Of a DNA stretch of 9,277 bases, positions 1-6,738 are shown piece by piece. The notes below the pieces were generated by a model. That model did not search any database and was not told where the DNA came from. It saw only the letters and a program-made list of their open reading frames with translations. Source of the DNA: Vulcanimicrobiota bacterium (lineage in GTDB: Bacteria > Vulcanimicrobiota > Xenobia > Xenobiales > JADMJV01); assembly GCA_023447635.1 (NCBI GenBank), contig JAEXNA010000089.1, forward strand, positions 1-9,277. The letters run 5' to 3'. Each line of letters begins with the position of its first letter. The stretch's first letter is position 1. A program made the translations under genes and the position numbers.

Positions 1-2
1 TC

Positions 3-140
3 GACCGCGAGGCGCTCGACGGCGGCCGCTTCCGCGACCACGGCGGCTACAACCAGATCAACAAACAGTTCGACGGCCAGGTCGACCAGTTGCTCGGAGA
101 TCTACAAGAGGCCGTCTGGTCCGACGAAGACGTCGCCTAG
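3..140 (+). CDS. hsdR: C-terminal end of type I restriction enzyme R subunit (HsdR), partial
   Basis: Frame 3 is open from the window edge to a TAG at 138-140 and gives the last 45 residues of a longer protein. The visible segment has the pattern GRFRxxGGYNQINKxF followed by a leucine-rich helix and a final EAVW near the end. This resembles the extreme C-terminus of HsdR proteins of the EcoAI/EcoEI kind, where GGY, N-K-F and a late Trp are common. HsdR provides the DEAD-type translocase and the nuclease of the type I complex, and its C-terminus contacts the methyltransferase core. The call rests on this short match from memory plus the hsdM and hsdS genes downstream on the same strand. No catalytic motif is in view, so whether the full subunit is intact cannot be judged. 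Confidence 0.68.
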   Translation, partial: DREALDGGRFRDHGGYNQINKQFDGQVDQLLGDLQEAVWSDEDVA

Positions 141-158
141 ACCGCCCGGCAGAGAGTC

Positions 159-189
159 TTGGACTTGAGGGAGTCGGAAGAAGTATACT
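159..189 (+). promoter_or_regulatory. possible promoter upstream of the toxin-antitoxin pair
   Basis: In the 127-base gap between the hsdR stop and the antitoxin start, TATACT at 184-189 matches the -10 consensus at 5 of 6 positions. TTGGAC at 159-164 is a weak -35 candidate with a 19-base spacer. A short inverted repeat, AGTC-TTG-GACT (155-165), overlaps the -35 and could be a half-operator, since antitoxins usually repress their own promoters. The weak -35 and long spacer make this tentative. Confidence 0.3.
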
Positions 190-251
190 CGAGATGCTCG
201 ATGGCGAAGCTCAAAGCTGGCTAGAGATAGTATCTCAAGCAAGGAATGGAG

Positions 252-261
252 AGGGAAGGGG
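252..261 (+). promoter_or_regulatory. ribosome binding site deciding the antitoxin start
   Basis: The purine tract AGGGAAGGGG ends 6 bases before the ATG at 268. The alternative in-frame ATG at 493 has no comparable tract in front of it. This is the main sequence reason for choosing the longer antitoxin. Confidence 0.5.
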
Positions 262-267
262 CCAGGC

Positions 268-798
268 ATGCCGGACCAGGAACGGATAAAAGGAATTCTC
301 TCCGCTCGAGACCCTTTTGGGCTCTCAGGCGTCTCATTGGCGCGAGATACGCCCAAAGGTTCTAGCCACCGGAAGACTCCGCGCTATGTTGCTCCCGAGA
401 ACCTCTCCCAACGCGAACCCGGGACAGGTAAGCGACGCGTGGTCGTAATAAGGGACCAACGAGGGGGCAGCCAAAAGTTCGAGTCTCGTCAGATGTCCCA
501 GGAGAACGAGCGCATTCTGGGCGTGATGTCGCAGCTTATCCAGAAAGTCGAAGGCCTCGACCACAAATTGAGGAATTTGGGGGGGGTTCAGGATAAGCTG
601 CTCGTCGTAGAGCGTGAGCTTCTAGAACGGGTCGCCAACGAAGGGCGAGACCCTGACCAGGCATTCTTTTGGACAGAGACATGGCAAGAAGGCGAGCGTG
701 AAGCCGAGGAGGATATCCTGGCCGGGCGGACCCGCCGCTTCACCAACGTCAACGATGCTTGGGCGTGGCTTGAGGATGAAGATGAGGCAGAATCGTAG
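268..798 (+). CDS. Antitoxin of a type II toxin-antitoxin pair, with a long N-terminal extension
   Basis: This 176-residue protein probably neutralises the toxin encoded by the next gene. The evidence is the C-terminus: residues 133-167 read FFWTETWQEGEREAEEDI, then GR, F and a final WLED. The Trp-x-x-GE-x-EA-x-x-DI-x-x-GR-x-x-x-F pattern is typical of the toxin-binding tail of antitoxins paired with RelE/YafQ-type toxins. Residues about 76-125 look helical and may form a coiled coil (MSQLIQKVEGLDHKL, then VVERELLERV). The first 75 residues are basic, rich in Ser, Arg and Pro, and not recognised. I see no AbrB- or RHH-type DNA-binding motif. The ATG at 268 has a good ribosome binding site; ATG 493 would give 101 residues, closer to usual antitoxin size. 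The stop overlaps the toxin GTG by one base (TAGTG), suggesting translational coupling. Function is inferred from the tail and the neighbour. Confidence 0.7.
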   Translation: MPDQERIKGILSARDPFGLSGVSLARDTPKGSSHRKTPRYVAPENLSQREPGTGKRRVVVIRDQRGGSQKFESRQMSQENERILGVMSQLIQKVEGLDHKLRNLGGVQDKLLVVERELLERVANEGRDPDQAFFWTETWQEGEREAEEDILAGRTRRFTNVNDAWAWLEDEDEAES

Positions 799-1064
799 TG
801 GTCGAAATCGAGTTCACGGATCACTTCAAGAAGATGCTGCGCCAGAAGTCGAAACAGGACGCTCAGAAGATAAAGCGCACCGTAGAGCGCCTACAAGCCG
901 GAGATACATCGCCAGGCCTTCGACGTAAGCCGATGAAGGGCTATCGGAACATCTGGGAGGCCAGCCCGACGATGGGGATTCGCATCACGTTCTCGTACCA
1001 GGACGACGGATCGATTCTGTTTCGGAAGAACTGTGAGCACGATAAGGTTCTGGGCCACCCGTAG
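798..1064 (+). CDS. RelE/ParE-superfamily toxin (probable mRNA interferase)
   Basis: The 88-residue product fits the RelE/YafQ/ParE toxin fold: an N-terminal helix pair (FTDHFKKMLRQKSKQDAQKI, residues 6-25, then VERL), a short loop, and a strand-rich C-terminal half. That half contains GYRNIWE (48-54), IRITF (61-65) and ILFRKNCEHDKVL (73-85). The final N-C-x-H-D-x-V-L is the usual end of this family, and His81 with Arg62 and Arg76 are candidate active-site residues. RelE and YafQ members cut mRNA at the ribosome whereas ParE members poison gyrase. The H-D ending favours the RNase type, but this is inference. The start is GTG, overlapping the antitoxin stop by one base, with GAGG at 784-787 as a plausible ribosome binding site. 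The pair sits inside a type I restriction locus. Confidence 0.82.
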   Translation: MVEIEFTDHFKKMLRQKSKQDAQKIKRTVERLQAGDTSPGLRRKPMKGYRNIWEASPTMGIRITFSYQDDGSILFRKNCEHDKVLGHP

Positions 1065-1084
1065 CATCAGGCTCCGACCTTACG

Positions 1085-1133
1085 CCCCTGACAGGAAATG
1101 TCGCCGGGCCTCGGTAGGGATCGACGTCAGGGG
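1085..1133 (+). promoter_or_regulatory. inverted repeat / hairpin in the hsdM leader
   Basis: In the 86 bases between the toxin and hsdM, CCCCTGAC (1085-1092) is perfectly complementary to GTCAGGGG (1126-1133). Directly inside it, GTCG (1100-1103) pairs with CGAC (1122-1125). Together they make a 12-bp stem with a 7-base bulge on the 5' side and an 18-base loop. The 3' arm contains the only G-rich tract (1130-1134) before the hsdM ATG at 1151, although it lies 16 bases away, which is far for a Shine-Dalgarno sequence. It could be an mRNA control element or an operator. Only the complementarity is directly seen. Confidence 0.45.
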
Positions 1134-1150
1134 GAAAAACCTCACCGACT

Positions 1151-2605
1151 ATGTCTTTGACCGCTTCCACCCACGATATCGTCGCCAAGCTCTGGTCGTA
1201 CTGCGATGTGCTACGCGACGACGGCATCACCTACCATCAGTACGTGACCGAGTTGACCTACCTGCTGTTCCTGAAGATGGCTCAGGAGACCGGCCGGGAG
1301 GTGGACAAGGCGGGGAATCCGGTCATTCCGGAAGGGTACAGGTGGAGTGATCTGGTCGCCCGTGAGGGGCTCAAGCAGCTGGACTTCTACCGCGAGCAGC
1401 TGATTCACCTGGGGTCGGATTCCACCTCGCCGCGCGTCCAGGCGATCTTCGCGGGCGCCAACACCTCGCTGACCGAGGCGAAGAACCTGGCCACGCTAAC
1501 CCGGCAGATTGACTCGCTGGACTGGTTCTCGGCCAAGTCCGAAGGGCTGGGCGATCTATACGAAGGGCTGTTAGAGAAGAACGCCAGCGAGAAAAAAAGT
1601 GGAGCCGGACAGTACTTCACCCCGCGCCCGCTGATCGACAGCATCGTCGACTTGCTCCAGCCCCAGCCGGGAGAGCTGGTGCAGGACCCGGCGGCGGGCA
1701 CCTGCGGATTCCTGGTCGCGGCCGACCGCTACATCAAAGAGAAGACCGACGACCTTTTCCTGCTCAACGACGCGGATCAGGAGTTCCAGCGACGCGAGGC
1801 GTTCTACGGCACCGAACTGGTGCGCGACACCTATCGCCTGGCGCTGATGAACCTGCTGCTGCACGACATCGAAGGCGGGTTACGACTGGGTGATACTCTG
1901 GGCCCTTCGGGAGCGACGCTGCCGAAGGCGGATGTGATCCTGACCAACCCTCCCTTCGGTTCCAAGAAAGGTGGAGGCGGTCCCACGCGGGACGACTTCA
2001 CCTTCCCGACCTCGAACAAGCAGCTCGCCTTTTTGCAGCACATCTATCGGGGCTTGAAGCCAGGTGGGAGGGCGGCGGTGGTGCTGCCGGACAACGTCCT
2101 GTTCGAAGGCAATGTCGGAGCTAAGATCCGCGCCGACCTGATGGACAAGTGCAACCTGCATACCATCTTGCGTTTGCCAACCGGCATCTTCTACGCTCAA
2201 GGGGTCAAGACCAACGTGCTGTTCTTCACTCGCGGCGCCACCGACGAGGGGAACACACGCGAGGTCTGGGTCTTTGATATGCGGACCAACATGCCCAACT
2301 TCGGCAAACGCACCCCGTTCACGCGCGACTACTTCCGCGACTTCGAGGCCTGTTACGGAGAGGATCCTCTTGGAGGGTCGCCCCGGACGGATCAGGGAGA
2401 GGAGGGGAGGTTCCGCTGCTTCTCCCGCGCCGCCATCGCCGAGCGAGGCGAGAACCTGGACATCTCCTGGCTCAGAGATGAGAACGCCGAGCGCGCCGAA
2501 GACCTCCCCGAACCCGACGAGATCGCAGCCGAGATCATGGCGCACCTGAAGACGGCCATGGAAGAGATGGAAGCTCTAGCGGAGCTGCTGGAGGGGGCGG
2601 AGTGA
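1151..2605 (+). CDS. hsdM: Type I restriction-modification DNA methyltransferase subunit HsdM
   Basis: This 484-residue N6-adenine methyltransferase subunit acts as a dimer with HsdS, using S-adenosylmethionine to protect host target sites. The N-terminal helical domain (residues 1-130) starts with the family-typical HDIVAKLW and DGITYHQYVTEL. Motif X is GQYFTP at 153-158. Motif I, the AdoMet-binding DPAAGTCGFL, is at 179-188 and has Cys185 where Gly or Ala is more usual. The catalytic NPPF motif is at 266-269. GIFYAQGVKTNVLFF (346-359) and the acidic helical C-terminus are also typical. Length and N-terminus look closest to type IB (EcoAI-like) HsdM, from memory. The ATG at 1151 matches the expected family start, and no earlier start codon fits. 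The stop overlaps the hsdS GTG by four bases (GTGA), so the two are translationally coupled. The gene appears intact. Confidence 0.95.
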   Translation: MSLTASTHDIVAKLWSYCDVLRDDGITYHQYVTELTYLLFLKMAQETGREVDKAGNPVIPEGYRWSDLVAREGLKQLDFYREQLIHLGSDSTSPRVQAIFAGANTSLTEAKNLATLTRQIDSLDWFSAKSEGLGDLYEGLLEKNASEKKSGAGQYFTPRPLIDSIVDLLQPQPGELVQDPAAGTCGFLVAADRYIKEKTDDLFLLNDADQEFQRREAFYGTELVRDTYRLALMNLLLHDIEGGLRLGDTLGPSGATLPKADVILTNPPFGSKKGGGGPTRDDFTFPTSNKQLAFLQHIYRGLKPGGRAAVVLPDNVLFEGNVGAKIRADLMDKCNLHTILRLPTGIFYAQGVKTNVLFFTRGATDEGNTREVWVFDMRTNMPNFGKRTPFTRDYFRDFEACYGEDPLGGSPRTDQGEEGRFRCFSRAAIAERGENLDISWLRDENAERAEDLPEPDEIAAEIMAHLKTAMEEMEALAELLEGAE

Positions 2606-4119
2606 GGATCGAGCGCCTACCAGTAAGATGGTCCGAGGCTGCGGTGGGTGAACTCTGCGGCGTCATCAACGGAAGAGCTTTCAAGCCCTCCGATTGGGCG
2701 GTATCTGGCTTGCCTATAATAAGAATTCAAAATCTGAACGATAGAAGGAAGCCTTATAATTTCTACGATAAGCCTGTTGAGGACAAGTACTATGTAGGCC
2801 TTGGAGATCTACTCTTTGCCTGGTCTGGTACTCCAGGGACTTCCTTTGGGGCTCACATCTGGGAAGGGCCTCGCGCCATCCTCAACCAGCACATCTTTCG
2901 CATTGTATTTCCCGAAGATCTTATCGATAAGGCTTTTTTCTGTTTTGCACTGAACCAGAAAGTCGTAGATTTCGTGCGACAGGCCCACGGCGGAGTAGGT
3001 CTTGCCCATATCACGAAAGGCAAGTTTGAAGACACTTCCTTGCCGGTTCCTCCGCTCGCCGAGCAACGTAGAATCTCCCGAAAAATAATCAACTTGAACC
3101 GTCGACACGGGGTGGTCAAGAGTGAACTTGATGCTATCCCGCCATTGCTAGAGAAGTTCCGGCAGTCGGTGTTGGCGGCGGCATTCCGGGGAGATCTGAC
3201 CGCCGACTGGCGCCGCCAGAACCCTGACGTCGAACCCGCCTCCGTCCTGCTCGACCGCATCCGCGCCGAACGCCGCCAGCGCTGGGAAGACGCCGAACTC
3301 GCCAAGATGCGCGCCAAAGGCAAAGAACCCAAAGACGACAAGTGGAAAGAGAAGTACGCAGTCCCAGAACCTCTAAAGAACTCTTCGCTGCCAGCACTGC
3401 CAAATGGCTGGCATTGGGCCGCCGCCGAGGAACTCTGTTCTGAATTGATCACGGCAGGTAACACCCCGAAGGCCGGCTCGATGAAATCTTCAAGTGGCGA
3501 GATTCCTTTTATCAAAGTCTACAATCTTACTTTTGACGGAACGCTCGATTTTTCCGTTAACCCGACTTTTATCGACTCAGCGACTCACACACAAATGATG
3601 AGGTCACAGCTCAAGCCAGGAGACGTACTTATGAATATCGTCGGTCCGCCTCTAGGTAAAATCTCGATTGTGCCAGACGACTATCCGGCGTGGAATATGA
3701 ACCAGGCGATCGTAAGGTTTCGAACGTGCGATGGCTTCTTGAACAGGTTTCTCTGCTTCTCGCTCATGACGCAGTTCGTCGAGCGTTGGATTTTTACTAA
3801 CTCCGCAGCGACAGCTGGTCAATTCAATATCAGAACTTCTTCTTGCAGGCGAATCCCGGTGCCGGTCCCCCCAGTGGAAGAGCAAAAGGTCATTGTCAAC
3901 AAAATCGACTTGGCTTTTGAGCGCGCAAGGGCCGTGTCCAGGACGTTTGACTCCGCCCAAGATCAACTCTCCACCCTGTCCCAATCGATCCTCGCCAAAG
4001 CGTTCCGCGGCGAACTGGTCCCCCAGGATCCGAATGACGAACCCGCTTCCGTCCTGCTCGAGCGGATCCGCGCGGAACGCGCGGCCTCCCCTCCAAGCAA
4101 AAAGCGCAAGCCGAAGTGA
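2602..4119 (+). CDS. hsdS: Type I restriction-modification specificity subunit HsdS
   Basis: This 505-residue subunit binds the bipartite DNA target and holds HsdM and HsdR together. Two target recognition domains (about residues 1-158 and 265-430) each end in PVPP-x-x-EQ (148-155 and 421-428). Each is followed by a conserved helical repeat: FRQSVLAAAFRGDL (186-199) and LSQSILAKAFRGEL (459-472), each leading to EPASVLL-x-RIRAER (211-224 and 480-493). The central linker, rich in Lys and Glu (231-256), and a basic C-terminus (KKRKPK) complete a standard two-domain HsdS. The start is GTG, overlapping hsdM by four bases, with GGAGGGGG at 2590-2597 just upstream. The recognition domains are much more AT-rich than the repeats, suggesting they came from another source. 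The DNA target cannot be predicted from sequence alone. Confidence 0.95.
   Translation: MRIERLPVRWSEAAVGELCGVINGRAFKPSDWAVSGLPIIRIQNLNDRRKPYNFYDKPVEDKYYVGLGDLLFAWSGTPGTSFGAHIWEGPRAILNQHIFRIVFPEDLIDKAFFCFALNQKVVDFVRQAHGGVGLAHITKGKFEDTSLPVPPLAEQRRISRKIINLNRRHGVVKSELDAIPPLLEKFRQSVLAAAFRGDLTADWRRQNPDVEPASVLLDRIRAERRQRWEDAELAKMRAKGKEPKDDKWKEKYAVPEPLKNSSLPALPNGWHWAAAEELCSELITAGNTPKAGSMKSSSGEIPFIKVYNLTFDGTLDFSVNPTFIDSATHTQMMRSQLKPGDVLMNIVGPPLGKISIVPDDYPAWNMNQAIVRFRTCDGFLNRFLCFSLMTQFVERWIFTNSAATAGQFNIRTSSCRRIPVPVPPVEEQKVIVNKIDLAFERARAVSRTFDSAQDQLSTLSQSILAKAFRGELVPQDPNDEPASVLLERIRAERAASPPSKKRKPK
3232..3273 (+). repeat. hsdS internal repeat, copy 1
   Basis: This 42-base segment encodes EPASVLLDRIRAER at the end of the central conserved region of HsdS. 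It matches 4039-4080 at 38 of 42 positions by hand count; the four differences are all C to T or C to G. It could serve as a site for recombination that swaps or deletes recognition domains. Confidence 0.8.
4039..4080 (+). repeat. hsdS internal repeat, copy 2
   Basis: This is the partner of 3232-3273, encoding EPASVLLERIRAER in the C-terminal conserved region. Same orientation, 807 bases downstream. The distance corresponds to one recognition domain plus one conserved region. Confidence 0.8.
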
Positions 4120-4172
4120 GGGTCACTCCCCGCTGGGGAACGAAACTTTGTTCGCTCTCCTGACCGTCTACC
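4120..4172. terminator. convergent gap between hsdS and the beta-CASP gene; possible weak terminator
   Basis: These 53 bases separate two convergent stops. TCCCC-GCT-GGGGA (4127-4139) is a 5-bp hairpin, followed by a second weak stem, CGAA (4141-4144) with TTCG (4151-4154). No T-run follows on either strand, so a classical intrinsic terminator is not evident. The placement is the main argument. Confidence 0.25.
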
Positions 4173-6683
4173 TTAGCTCAGCCCCAGCCGGTAGCCGGTC
4201 GCCTGCTCTAACAGCTGGCTGACCCTGGCAAGCTCCGCGGCGGCCGGCGGATGGTCGAGTTTGACCTTGACCATCCCCTCGGCTTTGAAGAAGCCGGGCT
4301 CTTTGCGCAGCCCCCACTCGGGCGGCATCAGCTCTCGAGCCTGGCGTTTGATCAGATCCTGGTTCGGTTCGCCCGCGAAGCGCAGCGGCCAGCGGGTGCG
4401 CTCCTCCAGCCTTTCCAACAGCTCCTGGTAGCGGGCGGCGACCTGAGGGCTGATCAGCGCCACTTCGATCCCCATTCCGCCTCGCTCGGGATCCGGCTTC
4501 AGGCTGGCGCGCTGCACCGCTACCCCTTTCTGGGCAAACGCCTCGCGGATCAGGGTGAAGGCGGCGTTCTGCTCGACCCGCCCGTCCGGGCGTGACGAGA
4601 CGGCAAGCGGAGCTGCCCCGGCCGACTTCTCGAGCTCCAGCGCGTAGCCGGTCTGGGCCTGGAACCGCTGGGAAAGCTCTCGCGCCAGCGACGGCTCCAA
4701 CCCCTCGAAGGAGGCCAGCTTCAGCACCACCTTCTCTCCCCAGTGCACCGACGGGGTCCGGGCCAGCGCCCACCGCTGCTGCGCAACGATCCGCTCGGCG
4801 ACCTGCAGCAGGGCGGCCTGGTTGACGCTGCTCGAGAGCTTGACCTTCCAGCCGGTCTGCTTCTCTAGCTCGGCCAGCCGCTCGCGATGCTGCTCGCGCG
4901 CGACGTCCGGGAAGTGAAAGGATAGCAGCAGCTCGCCGCTGTCGATGGCGACGCCCTTCTTGTACATGCTGGGGTCGTCGGCGAAAAGCTCGGCCACCAG
5001 CGCCAGCGTTTCGTTCTGCTCCATCCGCCCGTCCGGCCGCCGCTTCGGTCCGCCCACCGGCGAGGCGCCTTTCTCGTCGTCCTGGATACGATACAGATAG
5101 GGACGACGGCGGTCGGCAACGATGCCCGACTTCGAGCCGGCCAGCTGTTCGCGCACCTGCTCGACCTGCTCGGCGCTGGTCCCCCCTCCAAACCATAGCT
5201 CGGCCAGCTCCTGAGCGGTCATCAGGCGTCCGCCTCCGCGCTGGAACAGCAGGTGGGCCCGTGCTCGACCGATGCAAAACGGCTCCGTGGGGGCCAGCCC
5301 CGCGCCCCGCCGCACGCTCTGCCGCGCCGGCCGTCCGCCCTGCAGGTCGAAGCACTCGCCGTTGTTGACCAGGTGAACCTGCATCTCATTCGGGATCCTC
5401 TCGGCCAGCGCCTGACGAGCACCGGCGTCGCCGTGCACCAGACAGACGTGTTTGGGCTTCAAGCGGTTCAAGACGCCCACCATCTGCAGAGCGTCAGCGT
5501 GAGCCGAAAGGTTGTATTTGCCCACCCGACATTCGACTGTCACGCTGTTCCCTCCCAACCGCAGGGTCGACTCTTTCCCTTCGGCCACGTCCAGGATCCG
5601 GCGGCCCGGGCTCTCCTCGTCCTGGTAGCCGGTGATGAAGATGGCGTTCTCCTTGCCGGTCGCCAGTTCGGCCGCGTAATACTGCGACGGTCCCCCGGTC
5701 AGCATGCCCGACGAGGTGACGATAGCGCAGGGGCCTCCCTTCAGGATCTTCTCCCGCTCCGGGGCCACCACCATGCTGGCCGGTCCACCGACCGGGAAGA
5801 ACGGATTGCCGAACTTCAGCACCTGGCGGCGAAGCTTGCCGGCCAAAAAATCGGGATAGTCGGCGTAGACGCCGCAGATGCCTCGAACCATGCCGTCAAC
5901 GTAGATCGGGAACGGAGGGATCTTGCCCCTTTGCTGGGCGTCGAGCAGGATCAGGATCACCTCCTGAGCGCGACCCAGAGCGAAGGCGGGGATCAGAACT
6001 TTGCCGCCGCCCTGCACGACTTCGGCCACGCTGTCGGCCAGACGCTGCTCTTCGGCTTCGCGACTGGCATGGGAACGGTTGCCGTAGGTCGACTCGGTGA
6101 TCACAAGGTCGGGACGGCAGTGGGGCACGAACATCCCCTCGACCGTGCGCTGGGCGTCGACCGAATAGTCGCCGGTAAACAGCACTGTGCCTTCGGGCGT
6201 CTGGAATAGGATCGAGCAGCAGCCCAGAATATGACCGGAAGGCGTAAAGGTGGCACTGATCTGGCCATCGCACAGCGGGATCGCCTCGCCCGGCTGAACC
6301 GTCTGCAGACGCCCCAGCATGCTGGTGACCTGCTCTTCCGAGTAGAGCGGGATCTCGGCTTCAGCCCCCCAGCGACTTTCCATAATCCGAAGCCCGTCGA
6401 AGAGCAGGATCTTCATCAGCGCCTTGCTGGGCTCGGTGGTCAGAATCGGCACCGCCGGATTCATCGCGTGCACCTGCGGCAGGGCTCCGATATGGTCGGT
6501 GTGCGCGTGGGTCACCAGAATGGCGTCGAGCGGGCCCACCTCGTCGATCATCGACAGATTCGGCAGCCGGTCGCTGCCCTGCATCCGGACGCCGGCGTCG
6601 ATCAGGATCCGCTTGCCGGCCACTTCCATCAAAGTGCACGAAGCGCCGACCTCGTTGGCGCCTCCTAAAAACCACAGCTTCAT
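4173..6683 (-). CDS. Metallo-beta-lactamase/beta-CASP RNA nuclease-like protein with duplicated C-terminal domains
   Basis: This 836-residue, probably cytoplasmic protein combines a complete beta-CASP nuclease core (residues 1-450) with a ~385-residue extension. Zinc-site motifs are all present: HAHTDH (59-64), His151 in PSGHILG and Asp172 in TGDYS. The beta-CASP motifs are also present: Glu197 in ESTYG, GRAQE (237-241), His395 in NLSAHAD and His417 in LVHGD. This arrangement is that of CPSF73-like and archaeal/bacterial beta-CASP ribonucleases, which process RNA. RNA as substrate is family knowledge; endo- versus exonuclease activity cannot be told. Residues ~485-535 may form a winged helix. 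Residues 549-685 and 698-836 are two homologous domains, each beginning RPDGR-x-EQN, that I do not recognise. The start is ATG with GGAGAGGAG 8 bases upstream. It stands alone, convergent with hsdS and divergent from the hydrolase. Confidence 0.9.
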   Translation of the reverse strand: MKLWFLGGANEVGASCTLMEVAGKRILIDAGVRMQGSDRLPNLSMIDEVGPLDAILVTHAHTDHIGALPQVHAMNPAVPILTTEPSKALMKILLFDGLRIMESRWGAEAEIPLYSEEQVTSMLGRLQTVQPGEAIPLCDGQISATFTPSGHILGCCSILFQTPEGTVLFTGDYSVDAQRTVEGMFVPHCRPDLVITESTYGNRSHASREAEEQRLADSVAEVVQGGGKVLIPAFALGRAQEVILILLDAQQRGKIPPFPIYVDGMVRGICGVYADYPDFLAGKLRRQVLKFGNPFFPVGGPASMVVAPEREKILKGGPCAIVTSSGMLTGGPSQYYAAELATGKENAIFITGYQDEESPGRRILDVAEGKESTLRLGGNSVTVECRVGKYNLSAHADALQMVGVLNRLKPKHVCLVHGDAGARQALAERIPNEMQVHLVNNGECFDLQGGRPARQSVRRGAGLAPTEPFCIGRARAHLLFQRGGGRLMTAQELAELWFGGGTSAEQVEQVREQLAGSKSGIVADRRRPYLYRIQDDEKGASPVGGPKRRPDGRMEQNETLALVAELFADDPSMYKKGVAIDSGELLLSFHFPDVAREQHRERLAELEKQTGWKVKLSSSVNQAALLQVAERIVAQQRWALARTPSVHWGEKVVLKLASFEGLEPSLARELSQRFQAQTGYALELEKSAGAAPLAVSSRPDGRVEQNAAFTLIREAFAQKGVAVQRASLKPDPERGGMGIEVALISPQVAARYQELLERLEERTRWPLRFAGEPNQDLIKRQARELMPPEWGLRKEPGFFKAEGMVKVKLDHPPAAAELARVSQLLEQATGYRLGLS
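4176..4592 (-). repeat. Tandem C-terminal domain, copy B (residues 698-836 of the beta-CASP protein)
   Basis: The domain begins RPDGRVEQN and repeats the layout of copy A: IEVALISP, helix ending LEERTRW, PLRF; then PNQDLIKRQAREL; then MVKVKL, helix ending EQATGY, RLGL. The DNA over the PDGR-x-EQN signature matches copy A at 24 of 27 bases (4566-4592 against 5013-5039). The rest has diverged more. Confidence 0.75.
4629..5039 (-). repeat. Tandem C-terminal domain, copy A (residues 549-685 of the beta-CASP protein)
   Basis: The domain begins RPDGRMEQN and contains two strand-helix-strand units: LLLSFHFP, then a helix ending LEKQTGW, then KVKL (about 584-616), and KVVLKL, then a helix ending QTGY, then ALEL (about 651-684). 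VNQAALLQVAERI lies between the units. The same layout recurs in copy B. Confidence 0.75.
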
Positions 6684-6691
6684 CTTCCGTT

Positions 6692-6700
6692 CTCCTCTCC
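6692..6700 (-). promoter_or_regulatory. strong ribosome binding site of the beta-CASP gene
   Basis: On the minus strand GGAGAGGAG lies 8 bases before the ATG at 6683. This is the clearest Shine-Dalgarno sequence in the window and confirms the chosen start. Confidence 0.75.
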
Positions 6701-6738
6701 GACCCGGCTTCTGGGCTTGAGCCGCGGTAGCCTTTCCC

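Noticed and set aside
1880..2545. Minus-strand open frame of ~221 residues inside hsdM
   Set aside because: It is antisense to the highly conserved methyltransferase domain, with no supporting motif or start signal.
2602..4119. Possible fusion or duplication artefact in hsdS, because two halves resemble each other
   Set aside because: Two recognition domains with two conserved repeats is the normal architecture of HsdS. The length and frame are intact.
4168..5355. Long minus-strand open frame (~395 residues) alongside the beta-CASP gene
   Set aside because: It is a shifted-frame shadow of the true gene: the product is almost entirely Arg, Ala, Gly and Pro, with no motif, while the other frame has the repeats and a good start.
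5253..6209. Plus-strand open frame of ~318 residues
   Set aside because: It is antisense to the zinc-site and beta-CASP core, has shadow-like composition, no motif and no ribosome binding site.
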